Assembly: GCA_963377175.1 (NCBI GenBank)
Contig: CAUJNA010003244.1
Span: forward strand, 111,001-175,000
Source of the DNA: Effrenium voratum
Lineage: Eukaryota > Sar > Dinophyceae > Suessiales > Symbiodiniaceae
Reading direction: 5' to 3'
Length of the DNA stretch: 64,000 bases
Of the stretch, positions 32,151-41,580 are shown piece after piece. Both the position numbers and the translations under genes were made by a program. Positions within the stretch are counted from its first letter, which is position 1, and each line of letters starts with the position of its first letter. Under the pieces are notes generated by a model. That model saw nothing but the letters and a program-made list of their open reading frames with translations. It was not told where the DNA came from and searched no databases.

Positions 32151-34277
32151 TTATTTAGACTTGTCTTTTTTCTTTTTCTTTTTAAAAACTTCATTTTCCA
32201 AATACTCTACACGATCGATTAGTTTTGATAATGCATCCCAACTAATACAAGCCATACGATCATAACACATCGTTAAGTATTCTCCCGAATCATTTACAAT
32301 ATTATATTTCGGATTTGTGTATTGTTGAACATCTTGAGCAATCCATCCTAATTCAGTTTTTTTAGTTTTTTGATTTTTAACAAATGTTTTAATCTTAATT
32401 TGTTTTACCATATTTACAGTATCATCTTCTACATCTTCTATATTATCTTTCAGTCTCTTATCGCTACTTAAATTAAATCCGTTAAATGATGAAAATTGAG
32501 TATCATCCAATTGTAAATATTTAGTGCCATCAATATAACTATCAATAGTTGTTGATGCTTCTAATCTTAAAACAGCATCACTATTTAAATGTCTCAAATT
32601 GATTTTATGAGCAATTCCAAAAGTCATATCACCGTCAATAGTCCAGTCGCCTCGTAATTCGCTATTACTTCCACTATTCAAAATAATTTTATTATCAGCA
32701 TATGTTGAAGATAATCCAACAACCAAATTAATAGAGTTTGACGTGTTGCTATTCCTGATTATTAAATCATTTGTATCGACATACATTTCAGCATTATCAA
32801 TTATTAGTTTTGATGTGTTGCCAAATTGAACATTGCCACTCGGTGAATTTTGTAATAATAAAGTATTTCCTGATACTGACTGAACTTGATTGACTTCAAC
32901 CTTTTTACCAGACGCCATTGTTAAATCGCCATTTGTATATACATCACCTAATACATCAACTGGTTTATTGAATATGGTTTTTGATACAGCACCGTCGCAC
33001 ATAAAATATTGATTAGAAGAATTAGTAATATCGCCAACACTAACAGCAACAAAATTATTATGCGCCATATATAAACCTTCTGTAGCATCTGGTGTATATC
33101 TTCGTATTGAACCATTATTATTAAAATTTAAATATGAACCATTGTTAAGACTTATTGCACTGTCTGTTCCTATAAACTGGACAGCGCTTGTAAATCGAGC
33201 TTGCCCAGCACAATTTAAAACATAATTAACAACGCCAACTGCCCCTAAACCGAATCGATCTTTTATCCATACACGACCAACATTAGCATCTCCGATTTGC
33301 GTTTCCCAAACGCCTCCTGAGCTTGACATCCACATTCTACCATCTCTATTAATATTAAATTCACGATTAAACATTTGAAAAGTCATTTGTAGTCCTAAAT
33401 TTGGTGAAGGGGTACAGCTAAACTTATTACATATTATAGAACCAGTAGTAAGCATGTTTAAATCACTGTGTAAAGTTGCATTATCGCTAAAATTAATAGC
33501 ACCTGCTACTGATTGAGCGTTAGTATCTATTTTATCTAACTTTTGTAAATCTGCTGATATTAAACTATTTATTGTGTTTGAATTTTGAGTTATTAATACA
33601 TCTTGTATATTATTATCTGATATAATTGAAGCAAATGTATTACTGTAGGCTGTGTTAGTATTGAATAAATTAGTATCATTTGTATATAATGTTAATACAT
33701 CTGCTTGAATAGTTGTTTTTTCTGCTGTAGTCCAAGAAGCACCCGCTCCTGCTTGTAAATCTGCTATATCTGTAAGAATGGTTGTTATTGTGTTTCCGTG
33801 TCCTGTTATGTTATTAATGTTTGTGTCAATTAATGATATATGCGATGTTATTGTAGCATTTAAATTACTGATTAAATGTGTATTCGAACTAATGTTATTA
33901 AAATTAGAATCAAGTTTAATTGTATTTGCTGATATAGTCGGTAGTATTGAAGTTATGGTTAATCCGTGTGCTGTTATATTATTAAAGTTGCTTGTAATTG
34001 TTGCGTTTTGATTTACTTGTTCATTAAACATAGTTGTTGATGTTGCGTTTAACTCAGTAATATCTAACATATTGGCATCTATCTTATTTTTCTGTGCTAA
34101 AATAAGAACATCAACTTCTTCAATTGTATAACCTCCACCTAATGATCCTGCTGTGTCTGCTAATTCTTGTTTTGTAGCATAAACACTGCTTAACGTTGAT
34201 GGTTCTGTTGAATTTATTAATACTAATTCACTTGCTACAATTCTACTTGAGCCGTCCAGTGATAATGTTGAAAACAT
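32151..34277 (-). CDS. Fibre-like protein with C-terminal S74 intramolecular chaperone
   Basis: 708 residues. The N-terminal 230 residues are Asn/Thr/Ile-rich with short repeats (NATITSNFNNITAHG, NTIKLDSNFNNISSNT), consistent with a trimeric beta-helix or coiled shaft. The middle is Gly/Asn/Ser-rich and beta-like. The last ~105 residues are an S74 peptidase/chaperone: SSDKRLKDNI (about 604-613), where the Ser-Asp dyad cleaves the chaperone after fibre trimerisation, and LGWIAQDVQQY, followed by a coiled coil (LIDRVEYLENEVFKK) and a Lys-rich tail. In phages and some algal viruses this domain assembles host-recognition fibres. It is probably the receptor-binding spike. Confidence 0.9.
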   Translation of the reverse strand: MFSTLSLDGSSRIVASELVLINSTEPSTLSSVYATKQELADTAGSLGGGYTIEEVDVLILAQKNKIDANMLDITELNATSTTMFNEQVNQNATITSNFNNITAHGLTITSILPTISANTIKLDSNFNNISSNTHLISNLNATITSHISLIDTNINNITGHGNTITTILTDIADLQAGAGASWTTAEKTTIQADVLTLYTNDTNLFNTNTAYSNTFASIISDNNIQDVLITQNSNTINSLISADLQKLDKIDTNAQSVAGAINFSDNATLHSDLNMLTTGSIICNKFSCTPSPNLGLQMTFQMFNREFNINRDGRMWMSSSGGVWETQIGDANVGRVWIKDRFGLGAVGVVNYVLNCAGQARFTSAVQFIGTDSAISLNNGSYLNFNNNGSIRRYTPDATEGLYMAHNNFVAVSVGDITNSSNQYFMCDGAVSKTIFNKPVDVLGDVYTNGDLTMASGKKVEVNQVQSVSGNTLLLQNSPSGNVQFGNTSKLIIDNAEMYVDTNDLIIRNSNTSNSINLVVGLSSTYADNKIILNSGSNSELRGDWTIDGDMTFGIAHKINLRHLNSDAVLRLEASTTIDSYIDGTKYLQLDDTQFSSFNGFNLSSDKRLKDNIEDVEDDTVNMVKQIKIKTFVKNQKTKKTELGWIAQDVQQYTNPKYNIVNDSGEYLTMCYDRMACISWDALSKLIDRVEYLENEVFKKKKKKDKSK

Positions 34278-34312
34278 AATTATTATATAGTAGGTTATAT
34301 AATAATTATATT

Positions 34313-34867
34313 TTATCTTTTCTTTCCTCTTGAACCAAATATACCTTTATTTAATGCATTATATTTTTCTTGCTTCTGTCTCAAATATTCATTTTGCAAT
34401 AATTGGTAATGCTGTGCTATATTGTGTAGCGGGTTTGGAGGCGGTTGTGGTTGCGATCTTCTTGGGGGCGGGGTGTTCGCTATTATATTATTTTGTTGCG
34501 GTTGTGGTTGTTGATTTTCTTCGTTGTACGCTACTTCGTTGTATTCTACCTTTTGGGGTTTTGCTATTGGAACTGCTTTCGGTTTAGGTTTTATAGGTTT
34601 AGTTTCTAATGGTCCTTGGCAATTGCGTTCGTGGCTGTATCTGTATGATTTTAATGTTAAAGTTTTGGCACATTTTGGACAGGTTATTTTCTTTTCATTG
34701 CGTGCTTGAGTTTTTGAGTTGTTTTTAAGAGGTTCTACATGTTTTATTTCTTGCGTTGGTTCTATTGGCATGTCTGCCTTTGGTGCTTCTTCTTCAATTG
34801 GTGGTAATTCATTTACTGGTGCGTCTGCTTCAATTGTATTAGTAATTTCAGGTTCAACTTCTGACAT
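34313..34867 (-). CDS. Pro/Gln-rich protein with a C2HC-type zinc finger
   Basis: 184 residues. Acidic N-terminus (EEEAPKADMPIEP), a single finger near residues 60-85 (CPKCAKTLTLKSYRYSHERNC), then Pro/Gln-rich low complexity (QQPQPQQNN, PPPRRSQPQPPPNP) and a basic tail. No family recognised. Such fingers with proline-rich tails occur in virion-associated and DNA-binding proteins. It lies between the minor capsid and fibre genes, so a structural role is an inference from position only. Confidence 0.7.
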   Translation of the reverse strand: MSEVEPEITNTIEADAPVNELPPIEEEAPKADMPIEPTQEIKHVEPLKNNSKTQARNEKKITCPKCAKTLTLKSYRYSHERNCQGPLETKPIKPKPKAVPIAKPQKVEYNEVAYNEENQQPQPQQNNIIANTPPPRRSQPQPPPNPLHNIAQHYQLLQNEYLRQKQEKYNALNKGIFGSRGKKR

Positions 34868-34985
34868 ATATAATATATATATTATATATTTTGTCTAAAA
34901 ATTGTCATTTTTTGTCTATATGGACAAATTGAGAAATATTAATATTCATAATTTAATATTATTAATTTGATATTTAGGGGTTTAT

Positions 34986-35841
34986 TTAGTTGTCTAATTG
35001 AAAAAGCAAGGAGAACTGTATGGGTACGCCGTGAAAATCAATAACTTCGTTTCTTGAGGTTGTAATTTTAAAGTGTAGTCTCTTAATATTTTTACCGCCT
35101 ACATCAATAAAATCTGCATATATAGGTGACGTGTAGTCGCTAATGACTCCGCCTAGTTGTTGGTTAATTTGAACTTTTTTTATTACTGAACTACTAAAAT
35201 TATTAGGTGCTGAATATTTGTAGTCGCTTAGTTGAGGTGAGTTAATATATACATTCTGAAAAGGAACTAAATTAAAGTATCCACTTAACCAAGATGACGC
35301 AGGATCATAGGCAATATAATTACTTAATAAATAATTAATAGATTTTGGTCTTAAATTGTCATATTCAAACTGTCCTCTGTTCCATTCGCCATTTACATAA
35401 GTTTCTAATTCTTCATCTGTAGGTATTTTGATTTTGTAAGTTAGGGGGTCATTTAATTTAAGTTCCATTTTGCGTTCGCTTTGTCCATATACTGTTAAGA
35501 ATAAGTCAGGCACAATATCATTAAATGCCGTGTTTAATTCTGATTGTATTTTAAATGATAATTGATTGGCATAATAAATTTCACCGGATACATCAACGGC
35601 AGTGCTTCTTAATAAGACATTGGAACTATTATATAACATAATATAGAAGCGTTCGTAAAACCCTTTCTCTGTTGTATAAAACGGAGTGCTGAATGAACAC
35701 TCTGTCACGAACATTTTTGTTCTTGGTGGAATTTCAAAGTTTTGGTCAAGTTCTATAATAAAATCGCTGGTAGAATTACTTTCTTGCAATCTGTAGGCAC
35801 TATCAACATAGATTTTTTTTATATGTTAACCTATCACTCAT
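34986..35841 (-). CDS. Minor capsid (penton-like) protein, frameshifted near its start
   Basis: The in-frame body (34986-35789) encodes a beta-rich protein. It has a conserved N-terminal block, IYVDSAYR...SDFIIELDQNFEIPP, and a C-terminal IDFHGVPIQFSLLFQL, both typical of the single-jelly-roll minor capsid protein of polinton-like viruses. No ATG opens this frame. An ATG at 35841 begins a frame that meets it at an 8-T run (35813-35820 on +); one base fewer would join the two and place IYVDSAYR about 9 residues after the ATG. So either an assembly indel or a real inactivating mutation is present. The divergent lipase gene starts 42 bp away. Confidence 0.8.
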
Positions 35842-35883
35842 AAATATAATATACAATAGAAATTATTATATAATTATTATTAT
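35842..35883. promoter_or_regulatory. 42-bp divergent intergenic region
   Basis: Separates the leftward minor capsid gene from the rightward lipase gene. It is almost pure A/T (AATATAATATACAATAGAA...). With both ATGs at its edges it must hold or overlap start signals for both directions. Confidence 0.45.
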
Positions 35884-36666
35884 ATGATAGGAAGACAATT
35901 ATTATTAGGTGCTATTGAAGGCAGATCGCCTACGCAAATGATGGCAGGCGTAGCAAGTGATAAAGCTTATACTGCAGGTAAGGATTTAATAGAAGATGTA
36001 TTTTTTAACCATAAAAAGAAATTGGAAGACAAAATAGGAGGTTTCAATAAACATTTTGATAAGCAAATAATGAAACATAAAACACGATATGCTGAAGAAA
36101 TTAATGTTCAAAATAAAAATAAAATTGATGATGTCAAGGGTTTAGACGCCGCGTATTCAAATGTGAATGGAATAACAAGAATAGGTAACACATTATATAT
36201 TGGTGGCACTGGTGCTAAAACGGGACTAAATCACAAAGTCAATGATGTAATTGCAGATTTGTTTTTTATTCCTACTCATAATGTTCAATTAAGCGAAAGG
36301 TATAAAGACGCAATGGAAGAATTAAGGAAAAATCCAGATGTGAATAGAATTGTTGGACATAGCCTCGGTTCATCCGTTGTTCAAGAAATCAACAACAGAC
36401 ACGGCAACAAATATGCTAGTACTGTTTATTCATCACCTTTTGTATCAGGAACTAACCAGCAGAAAAACCCGCGACACCTACGATTTAGAAATCGTGGAGA
36501 TGTAATTGCGGCATTTGATGACGCAGCGATAACTGGAGAAATAGAAAGCAATAATTTATTAGATAAACACAGTTTCAATAATTGGACAGGACAAGGTATG
36601 ACTGAAATTAATCCTACTACGGCAGTTTCAAACGGGTTTAATCCTAATTCAACACCAGAACAATAA
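35884..36666 (+). CDS. Alpha/beta hydrolase, lipase-like
   Basis: 260 residues. The nucleophile elbow GHSLG has Ser160. Asp206 (RNRGDVIAAF) and His229 (LDKHSFNNW) are in the right order for a Ser-Asp-His triad, and YIGGTGA (105-111) could shape the oxyanion region; this matches class 3-type lipases. The N-terminus (MIGRQLLLGAIEGRSP) is weakly hydrophobic without a clear signal peptide. Lipase genes are known in other polinton-like viruses and are thought to help membranes to be breached during entry, as phospholipases do in parvoviruses. It heads the rightward structural cluster, which fits a virion enzyme. The substrate is not known. Confidence 0.85.
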   Translation: MIGRQLLLGAIEGRSPTQMMAGVASDKAYTAGKDLIEDVFFNHKKKLEDKIGGFNKHFDKQIMKHKTRYAEEINVQNKNKIDDVKGLDAAYSNVNGITRIGNTLYIGGTGAKTGLNHKVNDVIADLFFIPTHNVQLSERYKDAMEELRKNPDVNRIVGHSLGSSVVQEINNRHGNKYASTVYSSPFVSGTNQQKNPRHLRFRNRGDVIAAFDDAAITGEIESNNLLDKHSFNNWTGQGMTEINPTTAVSNGFNPNSTPEQ

Positions 36667-36697
36667 ATAAATAAATATATATATATATAACTTATAT

Positions 36698-37141
36698 ATG
36701 AGTATTGATGCTGAGAAATGGGACAATGATGTTGAATATGCTTATGAAAGATTGATAGAGCGAGAGAAAGAGAAAGAATACAAAATATCAAATAGTAAAT
36801 ACGAATGTCATTGTGGCAAGGAAGTGTTAAATAAAGATAAGGAAGAGCACGAAAGCAATGATTTAAATCATTTATACTACAGAAAAGGTAATATTGAAGG
36901 ACTTATAATAGGCATGTATAGTGAAATTATTAATTATGAAAATGATTACTTAAAATTACATCCAGAAAATAACAAAATACATTATACAGATTATAGTAGA
37001 GTTGATTATACCGACTTTTTAAAAGAACAAGAAGAAAAGAAAATTCCATTAGATGAAGATGATTTAAGTTATTTGTATAAGTATAGAGACGAATTAGAAG
37101 ATTGTATAAAGCGTGTAAATGAACTAACATTATCTCAATAA
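36698..37141 (+). CDS. Unknown acidic protein with a C2H2-like finger
   Basis: 147 residues, Glu/Tyr/Asp-rich. Residues 32-53 carry YECHCGKEVLNKDKEEHESN plus a further His (DLNHLYY), resembling a single C2H2 finger. The remainder is helical and charged. No family recognised. It starts 32 bp after the lipase stop behind an AT tract, and probably shares a transcript with it. Confidence 0.7.
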   Translation: MSIDAEKWDNDVEYAYERLIEREKEKEYKISNSKYECHCGKEVLNKDKEEHESNDLNHLYYRKGNIEGLIIGMYSEIINYENDYLKLHPENNKIHYTDYSRVDYTDFLKEQEEKKIPLDEDDLSYLYKYRDELEDCIKRVNELTLSQ

Positions 37142-37149
37142 TATTAATA

Positions 37150-37371
37150 ATGTATAGAAACAAAGACAAACAAAACAAAATTCCATTAGAGAAGAAACTG
37201 ACAAAAGAACCGTCAAAATACGATAAACAATATAAGAATTTAGATTATGATACTATAAAAGATATAGTTGATACAAAAAACAATTTTTTAATAAATACTA
37301 TAAAAAATACAACTTCAAATAATTCTACTACAATGCTTTCACATAAGAAAAATATAAAAATAAAAAAATAA
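37150..37371 (+). CDS. Small Lys/Asn-rich protein of unknown function
   Basis: 73 residues, basic, low complexity (NNFLINTIKNTTSNNSTT). It starts 9 bp after the previous stop and ends 26 bp before the major capsid gene. No motif; its reality rests on the tight spacing. Confidence 0.5.
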   Translation: MYRNKDKQNKIPLEKKLTKEPSKYDKQYKNLDYDTIKDIVDTKNNFLINTIKNTTSNNSTTMLSHKKNIKIKK

Positions 37372-37394
37372 AATCTAAGTTTATCATATATAAG
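37370..37394 (+). promoter_or_regulatory. Rightward AAAATCTA...TATATA element, copy 1 (major capsid)
   Basis: AAAATCTA followed after about 9 bases by ATATATAA, ending next to the ATG at 37397. The same layout precedes 39006 (38985-39004) and 41324 (41299-41322). Candidate late promoter; AT-rich context weakens it. Confidence 0.4.
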
Positions 37395-37396
37395 TA

Positions 37397-38980
37397 ATGG
37401 ATAATATAATCGCCGAATCAGAAACTACAATGATTAACTCGCTAAATTTTGGACTTCCAGAAACAGCACAATATATCACAGACCGACGACACGTTAATTA
37501 TTTTCCATCGGGTAGTAATGTTTATAACCCGAAAGCAGGTAATAAACAAATTAGATTTCATATATCAGGTGAAGACAACACATATATTGATTTATCTTCT
37601 ATTCGTTTATTTGCCAATCTTCAAAACACCGACGGAACACGAAGCCATTTTTTACGCCCGTTAGGTAATTTGTCATCCTTCTTCAGTCGTTATAGATGCA
37701 CTGTCGGAGGCCAGCAAGTTCAGGATATTATTGAATATAATAGACATTGCGAATTGTATAATTCTTTTAAAAGTCAAGATGCCAGAGATATGGACGATTT
37801 AGAAGGTGGCGCTAATCCTCGTTGGGATGATGACTGGCGGCACACATATGCTACTGGATTGGCAGAATTCATTGATGTCAATACACGAACCAATCCCGCT
37901 GCCAGCCCTGTGGCAACAACATTTCCAACTACACGAGACCATAACAATTGGGGAGATTTAACAGCACGATATACTCGCCATTCGGTAGCAGGAATTCCCG
38001 GCGCTAATGGTTATATGCGATTAGGACATAAACCGGTATGCGGACTGTTAGAAAGCAATTATTATTTACCTCTTCGTTATGCTCCCCTTGAATTGGAATT
38101 TACAATTGTATCAGACGAACATGCGCCAGTTATTGCACCCTTTACCGTTACTAATGTCAATACTCAAAATGATGCCAAAGGTTATTATTTCACAACTGGA
38201 GATACCAGCACCTTGTGGGAATTAAATAATGTAATTATACGCGCCGAGGTAATCCAATTGGACAACACGGTTAACAATAATATAGTGAAACATTTGTTAG
38301 AAGGTCAAAGTTTGAAATTAGTATTTCCAATGTATCACACTATGACGCAATCATTCAACGCGGCAGGAACTGAAATTAATATGAATATTGTTAAATCCGC
38401 TTCTAAATTAAATGGTTGTTTCATTACATTGTATCGCCCACCAAGAGCAGGTGCAGATGCTGATAATAATGATTACTACAGACACGATAATTATATTTAT
38501 AAGAGATGGAACTATTTTTACAATCCTATGATTAACTCCCGTATCTTTGACGGTGCTGACCCAGATGGTGCTGGTCGTGAGCGTTTCCAAGGTAAAGGTT
38601 TTCAAGATAAAGATTTAGATTTGACTTGGCAATTACAAATTAATAATAAGAAATATCCAGAGTTTGAATGTCAATCAATGGCAGAAACCGCATATTATTT
38701 AAAACGAACATTAAGTTATATGAACCCTGATCAAGATGCCTTTAGCATTTCCTACAAACGCTACAGAGAAGACAAGTTCGTTATTGGGATTTCATTTGAG
38801 AAAATGGCAGACACTAATTTTACTGGACAGAATACGAAAATGGGTGGTTTACTCGTTTTTAAATTGAAAGGGTCAAACAAGTCATTTACGGCCGATGAAG
38901 ATGTGCGAGAATTATTTGTACATATGATTTCGGAGTCTGTTCTGGAATTAAGAGAGTCGGGTAGCATTCTTTACGATTAA
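37397..38980 (+). CDS. Major capsid protein, double jelly-roll
   Basis: 527 residues, full length. The N-terminal block has YFPSGSNVYNP (about 34-44) and IRFHISGEDNTYIDLSSIRLF. Next comes a region reading LGNLSSFFSRYRCTVGGQQVQDIIEYNRHCELYN across residues 88-121, in three adjoining parts. The pattern SNYYLPLRYAPLELEFTI lies near residue 215. These are the signature blocks of the polinton-like virus and Maverick major capsid protein, which forms trimeric hexon-like capsomers of an icosahedral capsid. The C-terminal half holds TAYYLKRTLSYMNPDQDAF and a conserved end (ELRESGSILYD). The frame is intact, with better balanced codons than the neighbouring small genes. It is the strongest marker of the lineage. 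Confidence 0.95.
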   Translation: MDNIIAESETTMINSLNFGLPETAQYITDRRHVNYFPSGSNVYNPKAGNKQIRFHISGEDNTYIDLSSIRLFANLQNTDGTRSHFLRPLGNLSSFFSRYRCTVGGQQVQDIIEYNRHCELYNSFKSQDARDMDDLEGGANPRWDDDWRHTYATGLAEFIDVNTRTNPAASPVATTFPTTRDHNNWGDLTARYTRHSVAGIPGANGYMRLGHKPVCGLLESNYYLPLRYAPLELEFTIVSDEHAPVIAPFTVTNVNTQNDAKGYYFTTGDTSTLWELNNVIIRAEVIQLDNTVNNNIVKHLLEGQSLKLVFPMYHTMTQSFNAAGTEINMNIVKSASKLNGCFITLYRPPRAGADADNNDYYRHDNYIYKRWNYFYNPMINSRIFDGADPDGAGRERFQGKGFQDKDLDLTWQLQINNKKYPEFECQSMAETAYYLKRTLSYMNPDQDAFSISYKRYREDKFVIGISFEKMADTNFTGQNTKMGGLLVFKLKGSNKSFTADEDVRELFVHMISESVLELRESGSILYD

Positions 38981-38984
38981 AATT

Positions 38985-39004
38985 AAAATCTATGATAAAT
39001 ATAT
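38985..39004 (+). promoter_or_regulatory. Rightward AAAATCTA...TATATA element, copy 2
   Basis: AAAATCTATGATAAATATAT lies immediately before the ATG at 39006. Same two parts as the element before the major capsid gene. Confidence 0.4.
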
Positions 39005-39005
39005 A

Positions 39006-39323
39006 ATGTATAAGTTTCATAAACGAAATAATTTAAAAAATAAAGGTAAGATATTTTTACAATCCTCACAAATTAAATATAGTCCATTTGATCTAAAAGA
39101 TACAGAATATCTAAAACACCTACACGAACAAATGAAGTTAAGAAACTCACAAGAAGCATCGGTAGCATTAAGGAAAAAGATTGACGAAGGAAATAAGAGA
39201 GCAAACTATGTAAATGAGCTGGATAGAATGATGGGCGAAATATATCGTCCTAACTTACCACACGCAACAAAAGAACATTTAAATAAATGGTATGAAGATA
39301 CAAAAAAGTTAATATTTACTTAA
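39006..39323 (+). CDS. Unknown 105-residue protein downstream of major capsid gene
   Basis: Basic N-terminus (MYKFHKRNNLKNKGK), then charged helices (YLKHLHEQMKLRNSQEAS) and a C-terminal EHLNKWYEDTKK. No known motif. Position after the capsid gene with its own promoter-like element suggests a virion or assembly role, unproven. Confidence 0.7.
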   Translation: MYKFHKRNNLKNKGKIFLQSSQIKYSPFDLKDTEYLKHLHEQMKLRNSQEASVALRKKIDEGNKRANYVNELDRMMGEIYRPNLPHATKEHLNKWYEDTKKLIFT

Positions 39324-39445
39324 AATATATTGATATAGATTAAAAATATGTTTCACAAAAATATTATTAACAATAAAATCTTATTATTAATAACATTTTT
39401 CACAAAAATATCAATATAATATTTTCTAATTAATATTATATCAAT

Positions 39446-40461
39446 ATGGCAACTACAGCAAGTTTAGAATTAATAAACCCATATGCAAAATTTGGATTGA
39501 AACGACGCCCCACTTATGAAGAAATTGTAGGTCTATTTGGCGAAAATGATTTAATAATTGGAAAACTACCTAACAGAGATGCTACATTTTTTAAAGCAAG
39601 TCCTCAAGGCAGTTTTTTTGATGGAAGCGACCACTTAGAATTATTGAAAGACCAACAAATGAGAATATTAGACAGGCAAATGAGAGAGATAATGATGAGA
39701 CGGGAAGCACACAGAAACGGACACACATATGCAGTTCAAAAGATGGATGCAGATACACCACAGCATGCAAACGACCAAGCAATAGCAGACGAATATGATT
39801 TTTCAACACCACAACAAACGACAAGACAACACGAGGCAATGGTAGATACACAATTACAAGATATAGCAACTGCAACAAAGCGGAAAGCGGAAGAAGTAGG
39901 CAGAGCGATGGCATCAAATTTAGGAGAGATGGGCGGGACATTATTTCATAAAATGGTGGCAAACAGACAATCAGCACCAACAGAACCACGACAAGCGCCA
40001 GCAGGTGGAGCAGTAGCAGACGACCAGCAAACAATGCACGTAGAAGATGTTGAACAATCACCTCAAGTAGTAGATGACAATGTTGACGCGACACCAGTTC
40101 AACAAGCAACAAGTACATCAAGTTCAACAGCCCAACAACCACCACCATTGCCAATGACGCCATTATTTAAAACAACAATAGATAATACTATTAGTCCCGC
40201 TTACTGGAAAGACAACCCTAATTTTTAACAGTAAATGATATTAAATTTCAGTTTTATTTAAGAGGAATTCAAGTGCCAGAAGAAAGCGAAATACAAGAAG
40301 AATTGAAACAAAAGGGAAGAGGCAGGGTGAGAACATACAAAGAATATTTAGTGGATATGATTTTAGAGACTATTGATAATGGCGGATGGATAGCAAATTT
40401 AAGCAGAGGTAGAATAGAAGAACTCAAGGCAAGTTTTAAGGGTAAAGGTAAGAAGAAATAA
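39446..40461 (+). CDS. Putative structural protein, split by a one-base frameshift
   Basis: The first part, 39446-40228, encodes 260 residues: a folded-looking N-terminus (RRPTYEEIVGLFGENDLIIGKLPNRDATFFK), helices with Arg/Gln/Met (RILDRQMREIMMRREAH) and a Gln/Pro/Thr-rich linker ending SPAYWKDNPNF. A second frame, overlapping the stop, has no ATG and runs to 40461 (FYLRGIQ, then RVRTYKEYLVDMILETIDNG). It looks like a small helical SAP-like or LEM-like C-terminal domain. One extra T in the 5-T run at 40222-40226 would fuse them into a protein of about 338 residues. I infer a single ancestral gene; the function is unknown, and placement suggests a capsid-associated protein. Confidence 0.65.
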
Positions 40462-40469
40462 ACATATAA

Positions 40470-41312
40470 ATGATAATAATAATAATAATAATAATGATAA
40501 TATTAACTAAAAATATACTGAAAAGAAAGAAGCAGAAGTTCAATGATAATTATGATCACGACGACAGTTTTTCAATACATAACCTAACAAAACCAAACAC
40601 ACCAACAACAACACAACCACCGAAAATGATGAAAAAGGGCATACCGAGAGAATTTATTGACATTGCAACCAATACAGATACAATCGCCACAGAAACCAGA
40701 GAGACTCAAGAAAAGTTATATAATGATGCAAATCAACAATTAAATATGACATTTGAAGCGTTTAAGGTAAAGGAAAACCAAGATAATATGTTTACAATAA
40801 TGCTTAAAAACTTTTGGCACAACACATACAAAAGACATGAACCAACAAGAACGCAAGCAACACAAACACTGAAAAACCAACGCGACACAATGGTGTCAGC
40901 CTTTACTAAAATGCTCGACAACAACAAGCCACCAGAACCACCGCCAAAGAAACCACCAGACGAGGAGGACAGCGACGAAGAAGAAAAAATATTCAAACTG
41001 ACAAAAATGATAGAAATAATGCTACACAACGGCGCTACAGTAGCAGATATAATATTAAACTTATCACATAGCGCAATTGCAACAACAATAAATATCGCAG
41101 ATTTAGTTAATCAAATAACAGCAGCAAATGCACAAGGTAGCAGTAGCAATTCATCAAATGAAGCTATTAGTGTTCATAGTTCGCCACCTATTACTGTTCA
41201 TAGTTCTTCATCTGAAAGTCCAACAGAAATACCAGCACCAACTGAAGACAAAGAAGAAGAAGACGGAGAAGAAAAACAAAAATATAATGTTGAAAAATTA
41301 AAATCTAAATAA
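40470..41312 (+). CDS. Unknown protein with acidic, Ser/Pro-rich tail
   Basis: 280 residues if the ATG at 40470 is used; the codons after it are an ATA run (MIIIIIIIM), so the in-frame ATG at 40494 is a likely alternative start and the Ile run may vary by slippage. The middle is helical (LYNDANQQLNMTFEAFKV) followed by a Pro-rich acidic linker (PPEPPPKKPPDEEDSDEEE), a helix-rich segment and a Ser/Glu-rich end. No family recognised. Confidence 0.65.
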   Translation: MIIIIIIIMIILTKNILKRKKQKFNDNYDHDDSFSIHNLTKPNTPTTTQPPKMMKKGIPREFIDIATNTDTIATETRETQEKLYNDANQQLNMTFEAFKVKENQDNMFTIMLKNFWHNTYKRHEPTRTQATQTLKNQRDTMVSAFTKMLDNNKPPEPPPKKPPDEEDSDEEEKIFKLTKMIEIMLHNGATVADIILNLSHSAIATTINIADLVNQITAANAQGSSSNSSNEAISVHSSPPITVHSSSSESPTEIPAPTEDKEEEDGEEKQKYNVEKLKSK

Positions 41313-41322
41313 TATTATATAT
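41299..41322 (+). promoter_or_regulatory. Rightward AAAATCTA...TATATA element, copy 3
   Basis: AAAATCTA overlaps the end of the previous gene and TATATATAA ends next to ATG 41324. Third instance of the layout seen before 37397 and 39006. Confidence 0.35.
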
Positions 41323-41323
41323 A

Positions 41324-41551
41324 ATGGGTTCAAGTAAATCAAAACCAGTAGAAATTGATGATGAAGAGGCTATTAAAGTAATAAAAGATATAGATGTAAA
41401 TACGATAAGTGAAATGTCAAGAATTGATATTCTACAAATAAATTCATTGAAAGCAATAATAAATAAATTAGAAAAAGTTAATGAATGTAAAAAAGATAAA
41501 ACATATTATAAATTTCCTGCCTTAAATTTATGTAGCCATTCTTTATTCTAA
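41324..41551 (+). CDS. Small protein with Src-like N-myristoylation signal
   Basis: 75 residues beginning MGSSKSKP, a textbook N-myristoylation site (Gly2, Ser6, basic residue at 7) that matches the start of Src-family kinases over eight residues. The rest is acidic and helical (DDEEAIKVIKDIDV, INSLKAIINKLEK) with no kinase domain. If acylated by the host enzyme it would sit on membranes. Internal membranes, entry or egress are possible roles. It precedes the leftward ATPase block. Confidence 0.65.
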   Translation: MGSSKSKPVEIDDEEAIKVIKDIDVNTISEMSRIDILQINSLKAIINKLEKVNECKKDKTYYKFPALNLCSHSLF

Positions 41552-41580
41552 ATTGATAATATTAACATACATTAATATTA

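Noticed and set aside
39591..40163. Leucine/valine-rich minus-strand frame that looks like a membrane protein
   Set aside because: Antisense of a Gln/Thr/Ala-rich coding sequence, which creates artificial hydrophobic stretches.
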